DNA from: an uncultured Winogradskyella sp.
Lineage (GTDB): Bacteria > Bacteroidota > Bacteroidia > Flavobacteriales > Flavobacteriaceae
Direction: 5' to 3'
Length of the DNA stretch: 64,000 nt
Assembly: GCF_947496485.1 (NCBI RefSeq)
Contig: NZ_CANMCZ010000005.1
Coordinates: 186,001 to 250,000, forward strand
The stretch's first letter is position 1. The number at the start of each line of letters is the position of its first letter. The notes beneath the pieces were generated by a model. It made no database searches, was not told where the DNA came from, and was given only the letters and a program-made list of their open reading frames with translations. Below are positions 26,521 to 35,184 of the stretch, piece after piece. Made by a program: the position numbers and the translations under genes.

Positions 26521-26679
26521 ATGAAAAATCTAATTAGAGTTAGTTTATGTATTACCGTATTAGCTTTAGTAACTATTTATTCAGCATCAATTTATAGTTA
26601 CATGATTGAGACCTATAGCGAAAGTGTAGAATTCTTAGCGAACAATACAGTAAAGACTTCTAATCCATTAAGGTTTTAA
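26521..26679 (+). CDS. Small 52-residue membrane/exported protein
   Basis: ATG 26521 to TAA 26677-26679 encodes 52 residues. The N-terminus MKNLIRVSLCITVLALVTIY is hydrophobic enough to be a signal anchor, followed by a short polar tail with a Tyr/Ser-rich stretch and NPLRF at the end. One base separates its stop from the next ATG (26681), which favours a real translated gene in an operon of small membrane proteins. No homolog recognised. Confidence 0.6.
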   Translation: MKNLIRVSLCITVLALVTIYSASIYSYMIETYSESVEFLANNTVKTSNPLRF

Positions 26680-26680
26680 C

Positions 26681-27148
26681 ATGAAGTTAAAGAACTTAAA
26701 TATTGCTTTTTTTGTTACCACTGGAGTCTCTATTGTTGTGTTTATCTATCTCGTGTTTTTAGGATACGATGAAATAGAAACACCTAAAGATGTCATTAAA
26801 ATTATTGCATCAATAGTGTTCCCGATTCCAATGTTGTTTTTTATGAGATTTATTGTCATTGAACATTTTCTCCCAGAAAACACAGATGAATACAAACTGA
26901 AAAACCAAAAACCAGCAACACTATTTTTAGTTGTGACTATAGCAGGCGGTATTTTAATGATGCAATTCCTAGAGTTCCTCACTCAAAAAAAATTGGAGGA
27001 TGCTCTAGTAATAGCTCATCTTATCAACTCTACAACAATCAGTTCTTATGTGATGAATTTTTTGTTGTACAATAACCTAAAAGCCAATGGTATATTAAGT
27101 GGAGTGCTTATGGCTTTAGCAATACATGTTTTCTTTTTATCTGCTTAA
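26681..27148 (+). CDS. Four-helix membrane protein, unknown
   Basis: 155 residues with about four membrane segments (AFFVTTGVSIVVFIYLVFL, IIASIVFPIPMLFFMRFIVI, ATLFLVVTIAGGILMMQFL, GILSGVLMALAIHVFFL). No motif recognised. It begins one base after the 52-residue gene and is followed by another small membrane protein at 27185, so these are probably one transcript. Confidence 0.75.
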   Translation: MKLKNLNIAFFVTTGVSIVVFIYLVFLGYDEIETPKDVIKIIASIVFPIPMLFFMRFIVIEHFLPENTDEYKLKNQKPATLFLVVTIAGGILMMQFLEFLTQKKLEDALVIAHLINSTTISSYVMNFLLYNNLKANGILSGVLMALAIHVFFLSA

Positions 27149-27184
27149 AAATCGTCAAAGTTTAATCATCAAAAATTTTAAATT

Positions 27185-27664
27185 ATGAATGTTATCAAAA
27201 CACCAAAAACCCAGACTAACTCTGGGAAAAGAGAATTACTATTTACGTTTCAGACGATAATAGTTACAGGATTACTCGCTTTTACGGCAATTGCATTTTT
27301 CTGTTATAATGATTTATCAGTTGTTAAAGGCATTAAGGTGATTTTTGCACCGTTTTTATCAGTTGTTCCTTTGCTTTTTATTTTATCCATTTTACGCGAT
27401 TTGAGAAAAGGATTTATAGAAGGGAATTATACAAAAAATGAAATTTTAAAATTCGGTTTAATTACTATTGGAATAACAGCAGCTTTTACTGGGATTACTT
27501 TATTACTCTCAAAGATTGATGCTTTAGAAATTCTGTTAGCAGGAATTATAGCCATTTTAAGTACTGTATTTTTTTTACGAAGTAAAATAAAGGATATTCT
27601 AGGAATGTCTATAGTTACGGGAATTGCTGAAGGTATTATTGTCTATATGATTTTTTTGTTTTGA
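27185..27664 (+). CDS. Polytopic membrane protein, unknown
   Basis: 159 residues with about five hydrophobic segments, among them IIVTGLLAFTAIAFFCYN, VIFAPFLSVVPLLFILSIL and ILLAGIIAILSTVFFLR. No catalytic motif. It is the last gene before a hairpin terminator (27686-27722), which separates it from the CPBP-family gene. Confidence 0.72.
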   Translation: MNVIKTPKTQTNSGKRELLFTFQTIIVTGLLAFTAIAFFCYNDLSVVKGIKVIFAPFLSVVPLLFILSILRDLRKGFIEGNYTKNEILKFGLITIGITAAFTGITLLLSKIDALEILLAGIIAILSTVFFLRSKIKDILGMSIVTGIAEGIIVYMIFLF

Positions 27665-27685
27665 TGATAGGTTAGTTAGTAACCC

Positions 27686-27722
27686 AAAACCTCGCAGATT
27701 GGTTTTAGAGCTGCGAGGTTTT
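27686..27722 (+). terminator. Hairpin terminator
   Basis: 12-bp perfect stem AAAACCTCGCAG / CTGCGAGGTTTT with a 13-base loop. T's at the 3' arm provide the tract. Lies between two same-strand membrane protein genes. Confidence 0.75.
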
Positions 27723-27730
27723 AAATTAAT

Positions 27731-28429
27731 ATGATCATGAAACAGAGACTCACAACATTCTTAGTTGAGTTTTCCAATTTAAAACTCACAAGACCAGCTT
27801 CAGATAAGATTAGATTTATAGAAATTATTGCAGTAGCATTAACAGCAATTGGTAAATTCATTTTTGTAGATTGCCTTAATTTAAGGTTACCTTTTGTCAT
27901 TGTGACAATACTAGCTTGGTCAATATATGTGGTTTACCGTTATAAAAAAGATAAAATGGTTCTTAAAGATTGGGGATTTAGAACAGATAATTTTAAATCG
28001 GCTATTAAACTCATCGTTCCGTTCGTAATTGTATCAATTCTATCTTTTTTTATTATCGGATATTCTCGAGGTACTTTAAATATGACTTGGCATATTTTGC
28101 CACTTCTAATAACCTATCCCATTTGGGGAAGTGTACAGCAGTTTTTAACCATAGCTTTAGTTGCTGGAAATTTGAATAATCTCAAAAGCATGAAACTAAA
28201 AAAGATCTCCATCATTTTTATTACTGCTATTTTATTTTCAGTAGTTCATTATCCATCAGTTTGGTTAATGATTGGTACGTTTATTTTGGCTCTATTTTAT
28301 GGCTATGTATATTTAAAAGTTAAGAATATATATGCACTTGGCTTATTTCATGGTTGGTTAGGCGCATTATTTTATTATACAGTTGTAAATCAAGATCCAT
28401 TTGCAGATGTGTTTCTTAAATTTCTCTAA
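27731..28429 (+). CDS. CPBP (Abi/CAAX) family intramembrane protein with degenerate first motif
   Basis: 232 residues and about seven membrane segments. Motif 2 (FxxxH) is present as FSVVHYP and motif 3 as LFHGWLGALFY. Motif 1, normally EExxxR with two catalytic glutamates, reads WGSVQQFLTIA: both Glu are replaced. CPBP proteins include CAAX-type proteases and bacteriocin-immunity proteins. Without the Glu pair protease activity is doubtful; the WGxxQQ form may define a separate subgroup. Confidence 0.75.
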   Translation: MIMKQRLTTFLVEFSNLKLTRPASDKIRFIEIIAVALTAIGKFIFVDCLNLRLPFVIVTILAWSIYVVYRYKKDKMVLKDWGFRTDNFKSAIKLIVPFVIVSILSFFIIGYSRGTLNMTWHILPLLITYPIWGSVQQFLTIALVAGNLNNLKSMKLKKISIIFITAILFSVVHYPSVWLMIGTFILALFYGYVYLKVKNIYALGLFHGWLGALFYYTVVNQDPFADVFLKFL

Positions 28430-28470
28430 GTTTTAAATTTTCCTATCTTGTAAGAAGTAATATTTCATTT

Positions 28471-29349
28471 ATGGCATACTGGGTTTCCACAGCACTTTTA
28501 ATTTTAGCAATATATATTGGGATAAGCATCGCATTATATTACTTGCAAGATTATATGCTCTTTAAACCGGAAAAATTACCTGAAGATTTTCAGTTCGATT
28601 ATGAAAATCAGGAAACAAAAGAGTACAACTTAGAAACTAGAGATGGAGCAGTTATCAACGGTTTACGTTTTTTTCCAAAAGGAGAAAGTAAAGGTGTAGT
28701 ATTATATCTCAAAGGAAATTCTAAAAGCATTAAAGGTTGGGGAAAATTTGCTGTAGATTTCACAAGACATGGTTATAATGTACTGATGGTAGATTATCGT
28801 GGCTTTGGTAAAAGCACAGGAAAACGCTCTCAAAAAGCAATAAAGCGCGATTTACAATTGGTATATAACAAGATTAAAGAGCAAACTACCGAAGACCGAA
28901 TTATTCTTTATGGTCGTTCATTGGGTTCTGGTTTTGCAACAAAATTGGCATCGATGAATAATCCTAAAATGCTAATTCTTGATGCTCCTTATTATAGTTT
29001 AACAAAAGTCACGGCGCGCTACGCTCCTTTTATGCCATTGTCTTTATTGCTTAAATATCCATTACCAACTTACAAATGGTTAAAATATGTACAATGTCCT
29101 GTTCACATTATTCATGGTACGAATGATAAGCTGATTCCTTATAAATCTAGTGTTAAACTATCTAAAATAAAACCAAAGCTCACAAAATTACACACAGTAA
29201 TAGGAGGTGGACATAAGAATTTAAATAATTTTGAATCCTATCACAAAATGTTAGATGATATATTAAACAGCCAACCAAAAACTATCGATTTAGAAACCAC
29301 AAGTATTAATGTCATTCACTCTTCAAAGAAAACTAAAAAGAAGGCTTAA
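28471..29349 (+). CDS. Membrane-anchored alpha/beta hydrolase (first of tandem pair)
   Basis: 292 residues. An N-terminal membrane anchor (STALLILAIYIGISIALYYL) precedes a BEM46-like alpha/beta hydrolase domain. Nucleophile Ser in YGRSLGSG, acid in GTNDKLIPY, His in GGGHKNL. The usual oxyanion HGN is KGN here (LYLKGNSKS), unlike its neighbour. The C-terminal 25 residues are a basic tail. Overlaps the next gene by 41 bases. Substrate unknown. Confidence 0.85.
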   Translation: MAYWVSTALLILAIYIGISIALYYLQDYMLFKPEKLPEDFQFDYENQETKEYNLETRDGAVINGLRFFPKGESKGVVLYLKGNSKSIKGWGKFAVDFTRHGYNVLMVDYRGFGKSTGKRSQKAIKRDLQLVYNKIKEQTTEDRIILYGRSLGSGFATKLASMNNPKMLILDAPYYSLTKVTARYAPFMPLSLLLKYPLPTYKWLKYVQCPVHIIHGTNDKLIPYKSSVKLSKIKPKLTKLHTVIGGGHKNLNNFESYHKMLDDILNSQPKTIDLETTSINVIHSSKKTKKKA

Positions 29350-30130
29350 AAAGTTCGTCATTGTAATTTTTGGCTTATATGTTATGATAGGATCTGCACT
29401 TTACTTTTTTCAAGAAAAAATCTTGTTCTTGCCTACAACTCTAGAGCAAAATTATCAATATCAGTTCAACTATAATTTTGAAGAATTATTTCTAAAAATT
29501 GATGATAATGCGACTATAAATGCACTACATTTTAAGATTGAAAATCCCAAAGGGGTTATATTATATTTACATGGCAATGCAGGCGATTTAAGTCGATGGG
29601 GAAATATTGCAGAATATTTTGTAGCCATGGATTATGATGTTTTAGTAATTGATTATAGAACTTATGGAAAAAGTACTGGAAAGTTAAGTGAACAAGCTCT
29701 ATATGATGATGCACAATATTGTTATGATTATCTCCTAAAACATTATTCTGAAAATCAAATTACACTATATGGTAGATCTTTAGGAACAGGCATGGCTTCA
29801 CAATTAGCATCAAAAAATTACCCTAAACAGCTTATTTTAGAAACACCATATTATAGTATTCTAGATGTGGCAGAACATCGATTTCCTATGTTTCCTGTAA
29901 AACCATTATTGAAGTATCAGTTTCCTACGTATCAATACTTACCTAAAACAAGTTGTCCGATAACAATTATTCATGGTACAGATGATAGCGTGGTGCCATA
30001 TACCTCAGGTGAAAAACTTTCAAAATTAAATCTTGAAAACTTAAACTTTGTTACTGTTAATGGTGGAGATCATAATAATCTTATTGATTTTGAAAGTTAT
30101 CATGAAGCCATTAAAGCTATACTCTTTTAA
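29309..30130 (+). CDS. Membrane-anchored alpha/beta hydrolase (second of tandem pair)
   Basis: 273 residues. Basic N-terminus, membrane anchor (FVIVIFGLYVMIGSALYFF), then an alpha/beta hydrolase: LYLHGNAGD (oxyanion), YGRSLGTG (Ser nucleophile), GTDDSVVPY (Asp) and GGDHNNL (His). Clearly a paralog of the preceding gene along the whole length, with the HGN motif intact. ATG 29309 lies inside the upstream gene; an internal start at Met26 would cut the membrane anchor, so the overlap is accepted. Confidence 0.85.
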   Translation: MSFTLQRKLKRRLKKFVIVIFGLYVMIGSALYFFQEKILFLPTTLEQNYQYQFNYNFEELFLKIDDNATINALHFKIENPKGVILYLHGNAGDLSRWGNIAEYFVAMDYDVLVIDYRTYGKSTGKLSEQALYDDAQYCYDYLLKHYSENQITLYGRSLGTGMASQLASKNYPKQLILETPYYSILDVAEHRFPMFPVKPLLKYQFPTYQYLPKTSCPITIIHGTDDSVVPYTSGEKLSKLNLENLNFVTVNGGDHNNLIDFESYHEAIKAILF

Positions 30131-30168
30131 AAGCTTACTTTACGCATTCAAAAGTACCGTACACTCAT

Positions 30169-30188
30169 TTTAGGTTCATTAACCTAAA
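30169..30188 (+). repeat. 8-bp hairpin TTTAGGTT-CATT-AACCTAAA
   Basis: Perfect inverted repeat in the 98-base gap between the hydrolase pair and the next gene. No T-run follows, so a weak terminator or operator is possible. Confidence 0.5.
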
Positions 30189-30228
30189 CTTTCATAATAC
30201 TTTTAGTTGAATCAAAAAACAAAATATT

Positions 30229-31539
30229 ATGAAAACAAAGACAAAAAAGTTAGTTGGGATTACTGGTGTTATAATGCTATTTATTGCAACAGCTTTATCT
30301 GTTAACAAAACTTCAAACGAGCAACCAATTGCTGAAGTGAGTAGAGAAAAGGGTTGCGTGTTTATGACCACTTTTGGGGAGCAACCTTCTGAAGGTTATG
30401 CCCAATTCAAATTAAAAGAAAATATTCAACCTGTTGTCAATGACGGATTAATTTGGCTGGCAAAAGCACAACTAGAAAATGGAGGTTATGGAGCAGGTAG
30501 TCATAGCAGACAAGGCGAAATGAACCCTCATGCAGTAAATGCAGATCCTGCAACAACATCTATGGTTGCCATGGCCATTTTAAGAAGTGGATCTACATTA
30601 AAAAAAGGTGAGTATAAAGATCAGCTTAATAAAGCATTAGAGTTTTTGCTCGAGCAAGTAGAAGGCCTTTCTAAAGATGATGAATTTATTACTCAAGAAC
30701 GCGGAACACAAATACAATCTAAACTTGGAAATAATATTGATGCCGTTTTAACTGCTCAATTTTTTTCAAATATATTAAAGGATAAAATAGATAATAAGAC
30801 GAAAAAGCGTGTTGAAAAATGTTTAGATATTTGCGTAGATAAAATTCAACGAGCAACTGGTGCAGATGGAAAAATGAAAGGTGCAGGATGGGCTGGTGTA
30901 TTGCAATCTGGCTTGGCAACAAGTGCTTTAGAATCTGCAGGATCTGTTGGTGCTGAACTAGATGAAGTTGTGGTAACAAGTCAAAAGAATTATCTTAAAG
31001 GTAATTATGATGAAGAGTCAAAATCTGTTAAAACAACAGATGGGGCAGGTATAATTTTATACTCGGTAAGTAATTCTGCGAGAGGATCTGCTAAAGATGC
31101 CAGAAAAGCAAAAGAACTAATCGCTAAGGCTAAAAAAGAAGGAAAACTAAAAGAAGATGATACTGTCACTGTTGAAAATTTACAAGATATTGGTATTCCT
31201 GAAAGTGAAGCAATTGGATATGTATCATCTTATAATGTGTATAATGCATCCAAAAAACAGGCACAACGTAATGATGTAATGAGTGGATTTGGTAATAATG
31301 GAGGTGAGGAGTTTTTAAGTTTTTTACAAACAGGTGAATCTATGGTTGTTAATGACGATGACGATTGGAAAACATGGTACGATAATGTTTCTGGTCGTTT
31401 AATGAAAATACAGAATGAAGACGGGAGTTGGAATGGACACCACTGTATTACAAGTCCAGTGTTTTGTACAGCAACAAGCTTATTGATTTTATCAATAGAA
31501 AATGATATTGAGAATTTGAAACAGACAGGCGAGGATTAA
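30229..31539 (+). CDS. Exported protein with squalene-cyclase/prenyltransferase repeats
   Basis: 436 residues. A hydrophobic N-terminus (LVGITGVIMLFIATALSV) acts as signal or anchor. The mature part has the alpha/alpha barrel repeats of terpene cyclases and prenyltransferases: LIWLAKAQLENGGYGAG, then NADPATTSMVAMAIL, and C-terminal MKIQNEDGSWNGHHC with TATSLLILSIEN. A DxDD catalytic motif is not seen. An acidic, helical middle (about 270-350) is inserted. Exported barrels of this type occur in Bacteroidota without known substrate. Confidence 0.78.
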   Translation: MKTKTKKLVGITGVIMLFIATALSVNKTSNEQPIAEVSREKGCVFMTTFGEQPSEGYAQFKLKENIQPVVNDGLIWLAKAQLENGGYGAGSHSRQGEMNPHAVNADPATTSMVAMAILRSGSTLKKGEYKDQLNKALEFLLEQVEGLSKDDEFITQERGTQIQSKLGNNIDAVLTAQFFSNILKDKIDNKTKKRVEKCLDICVDKIQRATGADGKMKGAGWAGVLQSGLATSALESAGSVGAELDEVVVTSQKNYLKGNYDEESKSVKTTDGAGIILYSVSNSARGSAKDARKAKELIAKAKKEGKLKEDDTVTVENLQDIGIPESEAIGYVSSYNVYNASKKQAQRNDVMSGFGNNGGEEFLSFLQTGESMVVNDDDDWKTWYDNVSGRLMKIQNEDGSWNGHHCITSPVFCTATSLLILSIENDIENLKQTGED

Positions 31540-31546
31540 TAAAAAT

Positions 31547-31575
31547 AAAACCGAAGCTCAAAAGCTTCGGTTTTT
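31547..31575. terminator. Bidirectional intrinsic terminator
   Basis: Stem AAAACCGAAGCT / AGCTTCGGTTTT (31547-31558, 31563-31574) with loop CAAA. Between convergent genes ending at 31539 and 31590; T-rich on both strands. Confidence 0.9.
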
Positions 31576-31589
31576 AATCAAACACTAGA

Positions 31590-33218
31590 TCAATAGTAAT
31601 TTATACCTTCAATAGGATTATTATCCTTCTTAACTGTCTTACCTATGCAGCCCAATAATAAAAAAGTATCCTCTTCGAGCGCATATGTTTCAAGAATATT
31701 TTTTGGGTTTAAATAAATAGTCTTTGTATAAACATTAGATTTTTTTTGAAAGTTTGTTTCTTTTAATTCAATTTTTAAAGACTCGAACTTCGGATGCAAT
31801 ATCTCAATAAAGTATCCTTTCTGTTGGCTTGTCTTAAATTCTATAATATGATTACTCTTTTTAATTTTTTCTTTAATTTCTTTTCCATTTCGTGTCAACT
31901 TTATTGTTATATCACTTAATGGTGAACGCGTGTTAGAGAAAACAGAAATTTTATAATTGTTTTGCTTTTTTAGTCTTAAAACATGTTTTGCTTTAATATT
32001 GATGATTTTTCCTGTCACAGGATTTCTTCCTACTCTAGCTCGTCTAGTTTTTAATTCATAATGTTCTAAATTCAAATTAGGTTGTAGATTTAGTTTCAGC
32101 GAATTAGGAGTTACTTTTTTTAATATACTTGTTTTAGCCTTTTTATCTGCATTTCGAGATAAATATGCTTTATGAGCATCATTTTTACCTGCTGTTTTAA
32201 AATTAATTGGACTTAAAAACATAGGGCTTAAAAATGTACTAAGCATAAAGTTTGTGTTAATAGGTCTAATATCCTGATGTTGTTTTTGAGTATACTTTAC
32301 ATTTCGTATAAACATTAATTTTTTAGGATAAGTTTCAATGGCTCCTTCGCTAATCCATAATGGGGATTCAAGGAAAGAATGATGTAGCCAATCTCTAAAA
32401 ACATTTAGAAAACAACATTCAAACTCTATAGAAATAATGTCATTATCAAAATTCTTAGGAATTTTAAACTCATCAGTATTAGAGTCAATGAGATTTTTTA
32501 TTTCATCCTTGGAAATTTTGTAATGTGTCCACTCAGAATTAGAAGAATAGAAGTTTTTTGGATTAAAGGCAGTAGCAACAATATCATATGTTGGCTTAGT
32601 AATTATTGTTGTGGTGTTTATGTCAATTTTATTTTTAATTTCTTCTTTTTCATCCCATAAATCCTGAATTCTTTTTTTGAGGAGTTCTTTTATTTTTGTC
32701 TCTACGTTGAGTTTCTTTTCGTCTTTTTTCCATGTTTCTGAGGCAGCTTTATAGACCAGAGAGTCATCGCCATATTTTTCTTTAATTTCTTTGAGAGCTA
32801 TCCAATTTTTATAATACTCTGAGTAGCTCTCTTTAATGATCTGTTCAAAATAATCGGATTGAAAAAAATCTGAAGATATCTCATCATCTTGATCAGGTAA
32901 TTTCATTTTTCTCTCGATTAAGTTTCCTAGTTTATTATATAGAATTTTATCCGATTCACCAGCAGAAGTATTCCATAATTTTCTTTCCTTATCAAATTCT
33001 AAAGAGTTTGCACTCATGGCGAAATCTCCTAGATCTTTATAAAATTTATGAGGGTCACTATTAATAATATCCTCCTCCAAGAAAGTGAGATCGTTTTTGC
33101 TATATGATGCTGGAATCATATCGAAGTAGATATCTTCAGTTATACCTAAATCACTTTTTGAAACTTCCCTTAGCTTGAAGAAGATGATATTATTAACGTT
33201 TTGGTTGATTATACCCAT
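31590..33218 (-). CDS. Large protein of unknown family, paralogous to the 33209-34804 product
   Basis: 542 residues without signal peptide or membrane segment. Residues about 210-330 align with the C-terminal part of the upstream gene: an F/NP-x-x-F...SEWTHYKIS entry, then FECCFLNVFRDWLHHSFL (Arg275, Trp277) and a later LMFIRNVKY. The last 150 residues form a separate beta-rich module (KISVFSNTRSPLSDITIKL) that looks like an Ig-like/carboxypeptidase-regulatory fold. The start ATG lies inside the 3' end of the upstream gene (10-base overlap), so the two are translationally coupled. Family not recognised; function unknown. Confidence 0.8.
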   Translation of the reverse strand: MGIINQNVNNIIFFKLREVSKSDLGITEDIYFDMIPASYSKNDLTFLEEDIINSDPHKFYKDLGDFAMSANSLEFDKERKLWNTSAGESDKILYNKLGNLIERKMKLPDQDDEISSDFFQSDYFEQIIKESYSEYYKNWIALKEIKEKYGDDSLVYKAASETWKKDEKKLNVETKIKELLKKRIQDLWDEKEEIKNKIDINTTTIITKPTYDIVATAFNPKNFYSSNSEWTHYKISKDEIKNLIDSNTDEFKIPKNFDNDIISIEFECCFLNVFRDWLHHSFLESPLWISEGAIETYPKKLMFIRNVKYTQKQHQDIRPINTNFMLSTFLSPMFLSPINFKTAGKNDAHKAYLSRNADKKAKTSILKKVTPNSLKLNLQPNLNLEHYELKTRRARVGRNPVTGKIINIKAKHVLRLKKQNNYKISVFSNTRSPLSDITIKLTRNGKEIKEKIKKSNHIIEFKTSQQKGYFIEILHPKFESLKIELKETNFQKKSNVYTKTIYLNPKNILETYALEEDTFLLLGCIGKTVKKDNNPIEGINYY

Positions 33219-34804
33219 TTTTCTATTTCTGGATTTGGATTAGGTGATTCTTTTAGTAAGTGACATTTGAATCCAATAAGCTGCATTCCGTCTACTTTTA
33301 TCTCATTACTTGTACGATTTCTTTCGCGATTACCGCTAGATTCACTATTGTTATAATTGAATTCAGACTTATGGAATATGCTTCTTGTTTTAACTGATAC
33401 GTCAGTTTCACTTAGATTTTTCTCAAACTCACTATGATATTTTCCATAATTCAGTCTAAGGTCTCTTATAAATATGCATTGTGTGGTAACTGCTGGCATT
33501 CTTCCCTTGGCAGGAATGTTACCATCTGATAGCAAATCGTCTTTATAATTAACGTCATTAGAGTCAAACTTCCAGCTTGTGTTGGTTAAAAAGGTTTTAT
33601 GAAACCATGGTCTATATATTTGTACGGCACAGATTTGAAATTTTAAATAGAATCCTTCAAAATCACTTTCACGTTTTGCGTTGGTTTTTGTATGACTCGC
33701 TTCCACACTAGCTCCTCCAAGAAATGTTCCACCACCAGCACTACCTCCAATAGTTTGAGACTTATTCTTATACTTACTTTTATAGTCACTAAACGTATAT
33801 TCAAATTGTGTCCAACTGCTAGTTTTAGCAAAAGTTCCAGGGACTAATGATGTATATTGAAACGGTAATTTAGAGCCAGACATAGCAGATACTTGAGCGT
33901 TTTCAAAGTCTTGTTTGTACTTATCTATTAGGCTTACCATATGTCTTCCTTCAACGTGGCTTATAAAGTTGGTGATATGCTCGTATTGTTCCTTGTAACC
34001 ATTGGATATCCAATCTCTCAATGCTGCATCTTTTTTAGATTGTAAGACTTTTGCATTTCCTGTACTCATAGCATGAATATTATTTTCGTTCGTTCCAACA
34101 ATGGCCTCTGCGACTGAATCATTATATTCTTGGCATGCTGCGTCATAGGCATTCTTTTTCTGTTCATATAATAAGACCATTTTAGATGGTTTTTCTACTT
34201 CTTTTTCCAGGATATCGTCATATTCTTTAGTAACCATTTTGCTTTTGTATTTTTCAACTTTGGCTTTTGTTTTTTCATCCATTTCGTAATCAGCTACCAT
34301 ACAATGATTTAATACTTCGTGATAAACCGATGAAATCTTGCCTTCACTACTAAAGACGTTTATTGTGCTAGAGTTCATGCCATCAACATCTGGTATATAA
34401 TCTAATAAAGCGGCAATGTTTTCTGCTTGGAGATACTTTCTGTTAGCATCAATAGCTATAAGATCTTCTTTAGACATTTCATTCTCTGATGATTCTGAGA
34501 TATTAGAGGATTGATTGTCTTCATTTGACTCTCCATCACTATTTTCTTCATTGGTATTTTTTGTTTTTTCAACTGAAGTCATAGTATTATTTAAAGGACT
34601 AAATATTGGTTGACGAGCATAACCTTTAAAGCCTTCATTCATAAAATCGAAGTCACTTTTATGAAAGGGAATTGGCACAGATAACCATGCAAAATGATTA
34701 TCTGGTGATTTTGTAACCACATCTGGGTCGCCTTCAACTAATTTGTCATAGATTTTGCCTAATACTCCGTTCATTAGGTCTCCTGGATTTATTTTTTCAT
34801 TCAT
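33209..34804 (-). CDS. Large protein of unknown family (Gly-rich, RPWF/FIRD module)
   Basis: 531 residues, no signal peptide. N-terminal segment WLSVPIPFHKSDFDFMNEGF, an acidic Ser/Asn/Glu-rich linker (about 85-120), a long helical central part with Lys/Glu (about 190-300), then a module with SSWTQFEYTF, a Gly-rich turn GGSAGGGTFLGGA (about 355-370) and ICAVQIYRPWFHKTFL (Arg398-Phe401), followed by CIFIRDLRL. This last module is shared with the downstream gene. Not recognised; the Gly-rich loop between amphipathic strands recalls pore-forming proteins, which is speculation. Part of the five-gene minus-strand cassette. Confidence 0.8.
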   Translation of the reverse strand: MNEKINPGDLMNGVLGKIYDKLVEGDPDVVTKSPDNHFAWLSVPIPFHKSDFDFMNEGFKGYARQPIFSPLNNTMTSVEKTKNTNEENSDGESNEDNQSSNISESSENEMSKEDLIAIDANRKYLQAENIAALLDYIPDVDGMNSSTINVFSSEGKISSVYHEVLNHCMVADYEMDEKTKAKVEKYKSKMVTKEYDDILEKEVEKPSKMVLLYEQKKNAYDAACQEYNDSVAEAIVGTNENNIHAMSTGNAKVLQSKKDAALRDWISNGYKEQYEHITNFISHVEGRHMVSLIDKYKQDFENAQVSAMSGSKLPFQYTSLVPGTFAKTSSWTQFEYTFSDYKSKYKNKSQTIGGSAGGGTFLGGASVEASHTKTNAKRESDFEGFYLKFQICAVQIYRPWFHKTFLTNTSWKFDSNDVNYKDDLLSDGNIPAKGRMPAVTTQCIFIRDLRLNYGKYHSEFEKNLSETDVSVKTRSIFHKSEFNYNNSESSGNRERNRTSNEIKVDGMQLIGFKCHLLKESPNPNPEIEKWV

Positions 34805-34852
34805 GATTTCTTGTTTTTAATTTTTTTGTTATTATTTGTTTTGTTGTCAGTT

Positions 34853-35155
34853 TTAGTTTGTAAACAAATGAATATTAGCTTTTAATAATTCCATTTGTGC
34901 AAAAACCATATTAGCCAAAGCCTTTTTGTAATCTTCGTTTTTATTTTCTTTTTTAAACTTTAACATTGTTTGTTGTAATAGTTGATTTGTAACTTCAAAC
35001 GATTTGCATAAAGCATTAGTTACGCCTTCATCACCTTCTAATTGAAGAATGTCAACTACAGCTCTATCCGATAACGTTTTAAATTCTGTGATTTCACCAG
35101 GACTAAGTTTTGAATCACTGTATATTTCTGATATTTTTTTTAATGTACCTTTCAT
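34853..35155 (-). CDS. Small helical protein of unknown function
   Basis: 100 residues, all predicted helix, no signal peptide (KISEIYSDSKLSPGEITEFK; ANMVFAQMELLKANIHLF). It lies between the TIM-barrel gene (29 bases upstream) and the 531-residue protein (48 bases downstream) in the same direction. Its size and helical nature would suit a chaperone, adaptor or immunity partner, but no motif supports one of these. Confidence 0.75.
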   Translation of the reverse strand: MKGTLKKISEIYSDSKLSPGEITEFKTLSDRAVVDILQLEGDEGVTNALCKSFEVTNQLLQQTMLKFKKENKNEDYKKALANMVFAQMELLKANIHLFTN

Positions 35156-35184
35156 AATTATATATTTATTAGATTATTATTCAG

